This document shows positions 1 to 7,653 of a DNA stretch of 43,371 nt, in pieces (the stretch's first letter is position 1; every line of letters starts with the position of its first letter). Origin of the DNA: Actinomycetota bacterium (GTDB lineage: Bacteria > Actinomycetota > Thermoleophilia > Miltoncostaeales > Miltoncostaeaceae). The position numbers and the translations under genes are program-made. The notes beneath the pieces were generated by a model. The model did not search any database and was not told where the DNA came from. It was given only the letters and a program-made list of their open reading frames with translations. The DNA is taken from contig CAUJCX010000057.1 of NCBI GenBank assembly GCA_963169235.1, positions 1 to 43,371 of the forward strand, in the 5' to 3' direction.

Positions 1-2
1 GC

Positions 3-1412
3 GCCGACCGCGACGCCGGACTCGTCTCGGTGCTGATCGCCGAAACCCACGAAGACGTGACCACGCTGAACCGTCGCGCCCGCGCCGACCTGATCCTCAA
101 CAAGACGCTGAACCCCGACCGCGAAGTCGAGCTGCGCGACGGCACCGCCGCGGGCGTCGGCGACACCATCATCACCCGACGCAACAACCGGAACCTCCGC
201 ACCCTGGCGGGGTGGGACTGGGTACGCAATGGTGACATCTGGACCGTCACTGCCGTGGGCGACGACGGGACGATCACTATCGCGCGCGACTACGGGACCG
301 GCACCACCGTCCGCGACGACGGAACCATCAGGGCTCGCAGGCGTTGGCGCAGGTTCGGTAGGAGCATCGTCCTCCCGGCCTCGTACGTGGCCGAGCATGT
401 CGATCTCGGCTACGCAGTCACCGCCTACCGCGCCCAAGGCATCACGACCGACAGCGCGCACGTGCTGGTCGAACCGACCTCGACGAGGGAGACCTTCTAC
501 GTCGCGATGACCCGAGGACGGCACTCCAACCACGCCTACGTGACCCTCGACCGCGCCGACGACCACGCGCAGCCGCACCCCGGCGACGACCCACATGCCA
601 CAGCACGAAGCGTTCTCTACGGCGTTCTCCAGCACAGCGGTGCCGAACTCTCGGCGCACGAGACCATCGTTGCTGAGCAGGAACAGTGGGGCTCGATCGC
701 TCAACTCGCCGCCGAGTACGAGACCATCGCCGCAGCAGCCCAACACGATCGCTGGGCCACCCTCCTCCGCAGCTCCGGGCTCACCGACGAACAGGCCGTG
801 TGTGCCATCGAGTCCGAAGCGTTCGGCCCGCTCGCGGCTGAACTCCGCCGCGCCGAGGCCAACCGCCACAACCTCGATACGCTCTTGCCGCGCCTCGTCG
901 CAGCGCGCGGATTCGGCGACGCCGACGACATCGCCGCCGTCCTCCACTACAGGGTCGAGCGGGCGACCGTCCGCCCCGCAGGCTCGGGCCGGACTCGCAA
1001 GCCAGCGCGACTGATCGCTGGCCTCATCCCACAGGCGTGTGGAGTGCTCGACGCGGAGATGCGAGCTGCTCTCGACGAGCGAGAGGAACTGATCGAGGCA
1101 CGCGCCGACGCCACACTCGAAGCCGCGCTCACCGAGAACGCAGCGTGGACGAAGGCACTCGGAACACCGCTCGCCGATCGACGACGAGCCGCGGCCTGGC
1201 GCAAGTCCGCACGTGTGGTCGCGGCCTACCGAGACCAGTACCGCATCACCGACGACGCGCCCATCGGTGCCCCGCCCGAGTCGGCCGCGCAGAAGATCGA
1301 CGCCGCCCGAGCGCGCTTCGCGCTCGACCGAACGCTAAACGTTGCTCGCGTCGAACAAGACCAAGAACACTCTCGACGCGCTCGGACCCAGCGCACCGGG
1401 CCGTCGCTGTGA
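3..1412 (+). CDS. MobF/TraA-type conjugative relaxase, C-terminal helicase part (5' truncated)
   Basis: The frame is open from the window edge, so the N-terminus lies outside; a GTG at 30 is only an internal codon. What remains is about 470 codons. The segment encoded near 395-545 contains the late superfamily 1 helicase motifs typical of TrwC/TraA proteins (AYRAQGIT, then YVAMTRGR). The rest is an alpha-helical, Arg/Glu-rich tail ending in a basic stretch. In MobF proteins an N-terminal relaxase nicks oriT and this RecD-like helicase unwinds the transferred strand; only the helicase end is seen here. It marks the left side as part of a conjugative plasmid or integrative element. The relaxase domain itself is not visible, so a helicase-only protein cannot be excluded. 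Confidence 0.85.
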   Translation, partial: ADRDAGLVSVLIAETHEDVTTLNRRARADLILNKTLNPDREVELRDGTAAGVGDTIITRRNNRNLRTLAGWDWVRNGDIWTVTAVGDDGTITIARDYGTGTTVRDDGTIRARRRWRRFGRSIVLPASYVAEHVDLGYAVTAYRAQGITTDSAHVLVEPTSTRETFYVAMTRGRHSNHAYVTLDRADDHAQPHPGDDPHATARSVLYGVLQHSGAELSAHETIVAEQEQWGSIAQLAAEYETIAAAAQHDRWATLLRSSGLTDEQAVCAIESEAFGPLAAELRRAEANRHNLDTLLPRLVAARGFGDADDIAAVLHYRVERATVRPAGSGRTRKPARLIAGLIPQACGVLDAEMRAALDEREELIEARADATLEAALTENAAWTKALGTPLADRRRAAAWRKSARVVAAYRDQYRITDDAPIGAPPESAAQKIDAARARFALDRTLNVARVEQDQEHSRRARTQRTGPSL

Positions 1413-1475
1413 GCCGGAGTGAGCTTCGGAGCGCCGCGTCCGCTGTGTCGTCCAGCCTGACCCCGGCTCCTCGGG

Positions 1476-1481
1476 TATGAT
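1476..1481 (+). promoter_or_regulatory. candidate -10 hexamer TATGAT upstream of the AAA ATPase gene
   Basis: TATGAT is one base from the TATAAT consensus and sits in the only gap before the ATPase gene. No convincing -35 is seen at 16-18 bp. Transcription from here would begin about 4 nt before a 12-codon reading frame (1492-1530, MTVRVGPVTRIS) that ends 20 nt before the ATPase start; it could be a leader peptide or chance. Confidence 0.3.
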
Positions 1482-1550
1482 GGACAGCACCATGACAGTT
1501 CGAGTTGGACCGGTGACACGTATCTCCTGACACCGTTCGCCAGGACGGAG

Positions 1551-4145
1551 GTGGACGTGGCCGCTCAAGAGGTCTCAGTCAACTTGGGAGATGCGACGCC
1601 CCGACGCCTGCTGGTGGATTGGGCGAACGGTCAGGACGCATGGGTGCGTCAGATCACCGCTGAAACGATCCTCTCTCGCCAGGCACCGAGCGATGCCTTG
1701 CTGGACGCCGCCTACGCCACCTTCCTCGCTGAGAAAGGGCTTGGCGATGGCGAGGCCCCGGAAGTCCCAAAGCTTGAACTCGTCGCTGCGGATGCGGCGG
1801 AAGAGGAGACTCTCGAACTCGTCAGTCTGGCGAACATCGAAGGCGTCAACGCACTCGCCGCCGACCAAGAGCTTGACTTCGACCCGGAACTGACCGTGCT
1901 CTTTGGGCAAAACGGATCGGGGAAGACGGGGTATGCACGAATACTGAAGCGCATCTCGGCTGTTCGGACCGCTGAGGACATCCTGCCGAACGCGCACACC
2001 GCCTATTTCGATAGCCCGCCGTCGCCCAGCGCCACCATCCAGTACCGACTGTCTGGCACGGACTCCTCGGTGATGTGGAAGGACGAATCCGGCCTTGCGC
2101 CATTCACACGCATCAGCGTCTTCGACGCGAGCGCAGTGTCGCTGCACGTTGACAGCGATCTGGGTTACGTCTACACGCCGGCCGAACTCGCACTGTTTGG
2201 TCACGTCGCTGCCGGGCTGCAAGGCATTCAGCAGCGGATCGCCACCGAGGTCAAGGCATTGGCGCCGGGGAGCAACCCGCTGTTGTCGAGGTTCACGCGA
2301 GGTACGAAGGTGTATCCCGTGATCGAGACCCTGGGTGCTACCACAGACCTTGCGGAGCTTGACGCACTGGCAACGCTGCCCGACGGTGCCGAGGCCAACC
2401 GCGAGCGTCTCGAAGGTGAGATCGCGGCATTGCGTTCCAACTCGCTCGACGCGATTCTCTCCAGCGCACAGGAGATGGGACGTCACCTCAATCGGCTGCA
2501 CGGCGTGCTTACAACGGCGATGAACTTCGATGCGGTCGTCTACGAGAAGGCCCGGGTGAAACTCCAGGAAGCGGAAGGTCGAAGGACAGAAGCGCGAGAG
2601 CAACTCTTCAGTCAGGATGAGCTGCCAGGCCCAGCAGATGGGGAATGGCAGGAGTTCATCGTTGCGGGGGACTCGTACCGCCAACACCTTGGCCGCGAGC
2701 ACTATCCAGCTGCCGGGGACAAGTGCCTCTACTGCATGCAGGAGCTCAGCTCGACGGCCTTGAATCTGCTGACTCGCTATCGCACGTTCCTCGATGAAAC
2801 GCTTGTCCGTCAGGTCGAGGACGCGAACACCGAAGTGCGCAGCTCCAGCCTCAGGTTCGACGAAGCCGAACTAACCCGCGCGAACGAGTTCGCCACAGAA
2901 CAGCGGGATGGTGAAGACCCACCGGCATGGGCCACTCAAGCATGTGAGGTGCTCGCGGCGGCTCGGGCCGCCGCTCAGGACACCGCGAATGGGAAGCCCG
3001 TGACCGCAGGCACCCTCCGAGAGAGCGCAGAAACAGTAACCTCCACGGTCGCAGCCGAACTGGCGACTGCGCGGGCAGCGGTCCAGCAGATGTCGGAGGA
3101 CAAAGCGAATGCGGCAACCGCGCTCACCGGCAAGCAGAAGGAACTTTCAGAACTCGCTGCACGCATTGAGTTGAACCGGAACATCGCCGCAGCCCGCGAG
3201 TATGTCCGACGCGCGCGAAGAGCGCAACAGCTCGACAAGCTCTCACGGGTCATCTCAAGCGGCGCGTCGAAGCAGCTCACGGTCCAGTCCAAACTCGCCA
3301 GCGAAGACCTCGTGAACAAGAACTTCGAGACGCTGTTCGCCGAGGAGTGCGCTCGCCTCCGAGCGCCTCGCGTCGCACTTCGATTTCAAGGGCGCAGCGG
3401 ACAGGCGCAACGCAAGAAAGCGGTCGCCTCATACAAGCCCTCTGCGGTGCTCTCGGAAGGTGAGCAGAAGGTGCTGGCGCTGGCCGACTTTCTTGCCGAG
3501 AGTCGGATGCGAGGGACCAAAGCACCTCTGGTCTTCGATGACCCGGTGACAAGTCTCGACTACCGCAGACTTGATGAGGTTGCTGCACGCATCCAGAATC
3601 TCGCCGAGACACACCAGGTCGTTGTCTTGACCCACAACATCATGTTCGCGTCAGCGCTGATGGCGGCCAGGCAGAACAAGAAGCTCAGGACGAAAATCTA
3701 CGAGGTGCGCGACGGCGGAGAGGCCAAGGGAATCCTGGCCCCGGACGTCGAGCCGAGGCTCGATACGCCAGCCGATCTGGCCAAGCGGATCAACGTCAAG
3801 CTTCAAGAGATGACGAGTGCCGAGCCGGTGGTTCAGGATGCACTCATCAAAGAGACCTACGACCTCATTCGCGCCTGGTGCGAAGCCTTCGTCGAGCAGG
3901 AGCTCCTACAGAACGTCACACAGCGGTACCGCAAGAACATCATGATGACCCGCCTGTCGAAGATCGACAGCTCTCGGCTCGATGCTGCCATCGCAGTCAT
4001 TGAACCTCTCTTCGATCGTGCTTGCGAGCGAATGACCGGACACTCCCACGCCGCCGAGTACATGAGCACCAAGCCGACTGTGAACGAAGTGCAGGAAGAC
4101 TGGGAGAAGGCGAAAGCAGCGCGCTCGGCATACATCGCCACCTGA
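1551..4145 (+). CDS. AAA/ABC-type ATPase of the PrrC/RloC (AAA_13) kind, candidate anticodon-nuclease-like defence protein
   Basis: 864 aa, GTG start preceded by GGACGGAG (a GTG two codons later is an alternative). Walker A GQNGSGKT is at residues 119-126, followed by a long coiled-coil-like middle with a CLYC pair (C392, C395) at the turn, like a zinc hook. The ABC signature LSEGEQ is at 634-639, Walker B LVFDDP at 660-665, and a switch-like LTHN follows. This split-ATPase layout matches RloC/PrrC-type proteins, SMC-like ATPases that in known cases cut tRNA anticodon loops during phage infection. In the C-terminal ~90 residues R774-x3-E778 and H831/H833 resemble the Arg-Glu-His triad described for those nucleases. 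The spacing from Glu to His is longer than I recall for PrrC, so nuclease activity is inference. It lies between a relaxase and dprA on the mobile segment. ATPase fold: confident; nuclease role: moderate. Confidence 0.8.
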   Translation: MDVAAQEVSVNLGDATPRRLLVDWANGQDAWVRQITAETILSRQAPSDALLDAAYATFLAEKGLGDGEAPEVPKLELVAADAAEEETLELVSLANIEGVNALAADQELDFDPELTVLFGQNGSGKTGYARILKRISAVRTAEDILPNAHTAYFDSPPSPSATIQYRLSGTDSSVMWKDESGLAPFTRISVFDASAVSLHVDSDLGYVYTPAELALFGHVAAGLQGIQQRIATEVKALAPGSNPLLSRFTRGTKVYPVIETLGATTDLAELDALATLPDGAEANRERLEGEIAALRSNSLDAILSSAQEMGRHLNRLHGVLTTAMNFDAVVYEKARVKLQEAEGRRTEAREQLFSQDELPGPADGEWQEFIVAGDSYRQHLGREHYPAAGDKCLYCMQELSSTALNLLTRYRTFLDETLVRQVEDANTEVRSSSLRFDEAELTRANEFATEQRDGEDPPAWATQACEVLAAARAAAQDTANGKPVTAGTLRESAETVTSTVAAELATARAAVQQMSEDKANAATALTGKQKELSELAARIELNRNIAAAREYVRRARRAQQLDKLSRVISSGASKQLTVQSKLASEDLVNKNFETLFAEECARLRAPRVALRFQGRSGQAQRKKAVASYKPSAVLSEGEQKVLALADFLAESRMRGTKAPLVFDDPVTSLDYRRLDEVAARIQNLAETHQVVVLTHNIMFASALMAARQNKKLRTKIYEVRDGGEAKGILAPDVEPRLDTPADLAKRINVKLQEMTSAEPVVQDALIKETYDLIRAWCEAFVEQELLQNVTQRYRKNIMMTRLSKIDSSRLDAAIAVIEPLFDRACERMTGHSHAAEYMSTKPTVNEVQEDWEKAKAARSAYIAT

Positions 4146-4179
4146 GCGGCGGATCAGCGTGGAAGCGGCTCGCGGGCGG

Positions 4180-5178
4180 CTACAGGGCGCGGGCGTTCAT
4201 CGACGCCGTGGCTGCTGAGCGTCGCCCTGAATCGCGGGATGCCGCAGAAGCCCGGATCGCGCTTGCGCTGTCACGTCCGCGTGGAGAGAGAAGGTCCGCG
4301 GCATCCGTGACCAGTGAAGCGCGATCTCGCAGGAGTTGGTGTGGCCCGGCGCTCGTTGCGCTGGTCACCGGGCCGGGAACAGCTCCGACGGCGCGCCCGA
4401 GTTCGTGCGCATGCCGGGCGACGGTCATCGATCCAGATCGAGCGCCGGCTTCGACAACGACGGTCGACGCGGCGAGCGCGGCCATCAGCCGCGTCCGAGC
4501 AATGAAGCGATGGCGCGTCGGCACCGTGCCCGGCGGAACCTCACTGACAAGGAGTCCGAGGTCTGCCACCCGCTCAAGCAGTTCACGGTGACCCATCGGG
4601 TAGGGGCGATCAACGCCGTTCGCCACGACCGCGATCGTGTCGCCGCCTGACGCGAGGGCCGCTCGATGAGCAGCACCTTCGATGCCGTACGCACCGCCGG
4701 CCACGATGATCCGCTCAGCGCTGGCGAGGTCGGAGGCAAGCTGCCCGGCCACATGCTCGCCGTAGGAGGTCGAGGCCCTCGCGCCGGTGATCGTGACGAG
4801 ATCGTTGAGCGGTCGTGCGAGGAACGATGTCGTGCCACGAGTCCACAAGACGTACGGACGCCGGTCGCCAAGATCGTCGAGCGCGGAAGGCCATTCTTTG
4901 TCGCCGGGAGTCAGCGTGCCGATACCGGAGCGCTCGGCTCCGACGAGGTTCTGTTCAAGTGTCCGAGCATCTGAGCGCTGGAACTGGGCACGCCACACCT
5001 GAGCGTCAACGGTACGGAGCCCCGGCACCGCGTCTTCCCCCTCGGCGAGCCGAAACAGCTCAAGCGCACCGAGCTCGCCCAGGAGGCGACCGGTCACGGC
5101 ATCATCCGGTTCAACGAGCATCGACAGCGCCATCCGCGCCGTGCGCTCGTCCTGGACTACCTGGCTCAGGATCGTCAT
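4180..5178 (-). CDS. dprA: DprA/Smf-like DNA-processing protein
   Basis: 332 aa, ATG start with GAGAGGAGG upstream. Residues ~1-110 form a helical N-terminal region; residues ~120-300 are the Rossmann-like DprA domain, with ITGARAS, an AGGAYGIEGAAH segment corresponding to the SGxARGID motif of DprA, a VANGVDRPYP stretch, RHRFIARTRLMAALA (RNR of canonical DprA is RTR here), GSMTVARHAHELGR and VPGPV. DprA binds single-stranded DNA and loads RecA during uptake or transfer. The C-terminus is a short Ser/Ala/Arg-rich tail with no clear winged helix. It is convergent with the ATPase gene (34-nt gap) and divergent from the small membrane protein. Being beside a relaxase, it is more likely an element-borne paralogue than the chromosomal copy. 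A role in protecting incoming single-stranded DNA is inference. Confidence 0.85.
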   Translation of the reverse strand: MTILSQVVQDERTARMALSMLVEPDDAVTGRLLGELGALELFRLAEGEDAVPGLRTVDAQVWRAQFQRSDARTLEQNLVGAERSGIGTLTPGDKEWPSALDDLGDRRPYVLWTRGTTSFLARPLNDLVTITGARASTSYGEHVAGQLASDLASAERIIVAGGAYGIEGAAHRAALASGGDTIAVVANGVDRPYPMGHRELLERVADLGLLVSEVPPGTVPTRHRFIARTRLMAALAASTVVVEAGARSGSMTVARHAHELGRAVGAVPGPVTSATSAGPHQLLRDRASLVTDAADLLSPRGRDSASAIRASAASRDSGRRSAATASMNARAL

Positions 5179-5374
5179 CGCCGCCTCCTCTCACTCCTAC
5201 AGAGAGGTGCGCGCGGCGACGCGGAAGCCGGAGGGTTCCATGAACGCCGACCCCGGCGTAGAGTGGACGGCGAGGCAGGTTCTCCTCATATTGCGGGTCC
5301 TCCGGGACGGCCTTCGGGCACTCACACACGTTCTGCCTCCTCGACGGAGTAACACGTGTGACGAGAGGCACGTC

Positions 5375-5746
5375 ATGTTCCGCCTTATCTGGACGCTCAG
5401 CGTTCGCACCCGCGACTACCTGCACCGCTACATGCCGAGCAACCGACTGCTCGCCGCCATCCGCACCCGGCGCGGACTCAAGTGGGGGATACCCGCGATG
5501 CTGGTCGCGCTTCCGTACATCCTGATCGCCAGCATCTGCTCTACCTCGGCAGCCGACGGCGGCCCCGGCTGGCTCCACTTCATCGTGCTGTGGGCATGCT
5601 GGAACGCGCTCAAGTTCATCATCATGGGACCCGTGAGCGTCGTTCTGCTCATCCGCACGCGCCTGCGCGAGGCCGCGATCCGTCGTCACCAGCGCCGCGA
5701 CTCACTCGTCGAGGCAAGCCCCCGTGATCCAGCTCTTCGTGTCTAG
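5375..5746 (+). CDS. small two-helix membrane protein, function unknown
   Basis: 123 aa from the ATG at 5375, which has GAGAGG about 6 nt upstream. The frame is open further upstream (to 5141) but that part overlaps dprA and its promoter region, so the shorter start is preferred. The protein has a basic, aromatic N-terminus, one hydrophobic segment at about residues 33-52, a second around 62-87 and a basic C-terminal tail. It resembles small conserved membrane proteins found on actinobacterial mobile regions, sometimes labelled sulfate permease; that label is not supported by its size. No catalytic motif is visible. It may belong to the transfer or maintenance functions of the element, but this is only a positional argument. 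Confidence 0.6.
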   Translation: MFRLIWTLSVRTRDYLHRYMPSNRLLAAIRTRRGLKWGIPAMLVALPYILIASICSTSAADGGPGWLHFIVLWACWNALKFIIMGPVSVVLLIRTRLREAAIRRHQRRDSLVEASPRDPALRV

Positions 5747-5956
5747 GCCGAGCGCCAGCAAGACCCTCAAGGGCCTGCTCCTCGGGCCCCACCTCCTGTC
5801 TATCCGACGACGCCTTGAACGGTCCGATCCGTGCATCTGGAGGCTCCGCCACAGGCCACACGCAAGGACCTCACGTGAGATACTAGAGCCATCCGACTCG
5901 GCACGTTGTCGGGAAGCACCGGGTGGCCAGGCGACAGGCTGGAGGGACTAGAAGCG

Positions 5957-7024
5957 ATGCTTGGGATCATGCTCTGTGGCGCAAGCGACACAGCCGACTT
6001 GGCGCGCTCGTTTGCCGAGGTCACCCAAGGCATAGGCGGAGAGCCCTGGCACTATCAAACTGGCGAGATCCTCTACCTCAACAACGCCACAGCGAGTTGG
6101 GAGGGAAACTCGCGCCGAACCATTGCGGCAGCGGACCTTTGCGTCTTCGTCATCTTGCGAAGACACGGTGAGATTACGTGGAGTACCGAACTTCGCGCCG
6201 CTCTGGACGGTGGCAAACCCTTCCTTGTGCTCTGCCTCGACACGACTTACGCCGAGTATCTGGCGCTCACTCGCAACGTCGCAGTTGATGCGATCAGCGA
6301 CGACAACAAGCGGAGGCTAGTCGAGACGATGACCGAATTGGAGTCCGAGCGGCAACTGACCGTTGCAACCTTCGACTTCAACACCTTCAAAGATGTCTAC
6401 CGTCGCGAAGCAGCCAAGCTCTTCGAGGAGGCGCTCCACCTGCTGAGTGAACGCTCCAAGCGACAGACACTCATCGCGCTGCTCGGAGACCCAGCACGGC
6501 TCACAAGGCGGGACCTGGAAGCCGTCGAGGAATTGGCTGTCGATGAGTTTGAAGACAAGCACCCGCGAAAACTCGCGGTAGCCGCGCTCGCGGCCCGGGG
6601 CGGGGCAAGTCCAGACACAGTACTTGCGCTGATGGCGAGCAAGGAGCAGGGCATCCAACGGGCTTCCATTGCGGGGCTTTCGCGCCTGTACGTGGAACGG
6701 CCAGCAGATCCGGAGTTTCTCGACGATTGCGTTTCCCTTGCCAACGACTCTGATGACACAGGCGTGACGCGTCGACTCATACCTGCCATGTTCGAATTGG
6801 GTGTCGCAGAGGCAATACAGGCGCTGGACGCCCTGGACCTCGGAGAGATCGGCGCGCGTCGGCGACTGGCTGCGGCACTGGAAGCGAACGAAGGAGCCAT
6901 ACGTGACGAGAACCTTTCTCTTGAAGCGATCAACCTGCTCAACCGATGCCTCGTTAAGACCGAGGACGCGGGCTGGTTGGCGCGGTGTCGATCCTTCATC
7001 GACAGGCTTGGGTCCCGTTCCTGA
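5957..7024 (+). CDS. TIR/DUF4062-like N-terminal domain fused to alpha-helical (HEAT-like) repeats; candidate defence protein
   Basis: 355 aa from the ATG at 5957, chosen because GGAGGG lies 10 nt upstream; a TTG at 5906 would add 17 unlikely residues. Residues 1-100 show an alternating strand/helix pattern: IMLCGAS, then IAAADLCVFVIL, then ITWSTELRAAL, then GKPFLVLCLD. This is the layout of TIR and DUF4062-type domains, in which the second block is the core strand and an acidic residue (here E78) follows on the next helix. Residues ~170-350 are Leu/Ala-rich helices with recurring LxxLAxxx units like HEAT repeats. TIR proteins in phage defence often degrade NAD once a sensor domain is triggered. 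Here the repeats could be that sensor, by analogy only. The gene stands alone on the mobile segment. Low similarity to a textbook TIR leaves the family assignment open. Confidence 0.55.
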   Translation: MLGIMLCGASDTADLARSFAEVTQGIGGEPWHYQTGEILYLNNATASWEGNSRRTIAAADLCVFVILRRHGEITWSTELRAALDGGKPFLVLCLDTTYAEYLALTRNVAVDAISDDNKRRLVETMTELESERQLTVATFDFNTFKDVYRREAAKLFEEALHLLSERSKRQTLIALLGDPARLTRRDLEAVEELAVDEFEDKHPRKLAVAALAARGGASPDTVLALMASKEQGIQRASIAGLSRLYVERPADPEFLDDCVSLANDSDDTGVTRRLIPAMFELGVAEAIQALDALDLGEIGARRRLAAALEANEGAIRDENLSLEAINLLNRCLVKTEDAGWLARCRSFIDRLGSRS

Positions 7025-7156
7025 CCTCCTTCGCCTAACTGACTAAGCGCGGCACAAGAGGCGGGGAACGGGGTAGAATGGTGAGGCACCCCGCGTCTCA
7101 GCGTCTTGTAACGCCGCAGATCAGAGACCCAGGGCGCGGACAAGAAGCACCGGAAC

Positions 7157-7498
7157 CTACACGGCTGCTTCGTGGATGCGGGAAGGATCGAACCGTCCAC
7201 GGCGGATCGTCACCTCCGGCCGGGTGAGGTGCATGGCGACCGTGCGGCGGTTCACTCCGAACAGGGACGCCAGCTCCACGAGCGTCGCGCCCTCGCGATA
7301 CTGCGCCACCAGATCGTCGACCTGCTCCGGGCGAAGCAGGGTTTGAGCCATCCCAAGTGATCGCACCACCCGACCCCTGGAGTCGGACACCGTAGGCTCC
7401 GAGGAGCGCTGATCGCGGTTGTAGAAGCCTCGCGACCTGCGCAAAGACAAGGTTTTCAAGTGTGGGCAGGGGTTCTCAAACTCTCTACGGAGGTCCAC
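7157..7498 (-). CDS. small helix-turn-helix protein (recombinase HTH-like)
   Basis: Up to 113 aa from a GTG at 7498; an internal ATG at 7351 gives a 64-aa form that contains all of the recognisable domain. Residues 50-105 read as a Hin/resolvase-type HTH: LRPEQVDDLVAQYREGATL, ELASLFGVNRRTVAMHL. This fold binds DNA and is found in transcription regulators and at the C-terminus of serine recombinases. The N-terminal half is basic and unrecognised, and no catalytic recombinase domain precedes it, so this is either a free-standing regulator or a recombinase remnant at the edge of the mobile segment. Neither start has a strong ribosome binding site. Confidence 0.5.
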   Translation of the reverse strand: MDLRREFENPCPHLKTLSLRRSRGFYNRDQRSSEPTVSDSRGRVVRSLGMAQTLLRPEQVDDLVAQYREGATLVELASLFGVNRRTVAMHLTRPEVTIRRGRFDPSRIHEAAV

Positions 7499-7510
7499 TT
7501 CCGCACCGTG

Positions 7511-7535
7511 AAACCCTCGCCTCGGCGGGGGTTTT
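7511..7535 (+). terminator. rho-independent terminator
   Basis: Nine-base stem AACCCTCGC / GCGGGGGTT (one G-U pair) with a CTCG loop, followed by TTTTC. It is oriented to stop transcription from the left and marks the right edge of the accessory segment. Confidence 0.7.
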
Positions 7536-7606
7536 CTGGTTGTGCCCGCGCGGCGGACGCGGCAACGCCGGCGTCAGGCGGAGCGTATTCGGCGGTGGCC
7601 CGCGCC

Positions 7607-7639
7607 GCCGTCAACCCCAGTGGAGCCGGGGTTGACGGC
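7607..7639. terminator. perfect 12-bp stem-loop downstream of the large secreted-protein gene
   Basis: GCCGTCAACCCC and GGGGTTGACGGC pair perfectly around a 9-nt loop, 14 nt beyond the stop of the minus-strand gene that ends at 7654. There is no T tract, so it would act as a tailless (I-shaped) terminator. Those are common in high-GC actinobacteria. Confidence 0.6.
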
Positions 7640-7653
7640 GCTCCCTCGGCCGC

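Noticed and set aside
7060-7135. tRNA-like segment (CTTGTAA resembling a Thr anticodon loop)
   Set aside because: The anticodon stem does not pair with a 7-nt loop, and there is no T-loop GGTTCRANYCC or acceptor stem.
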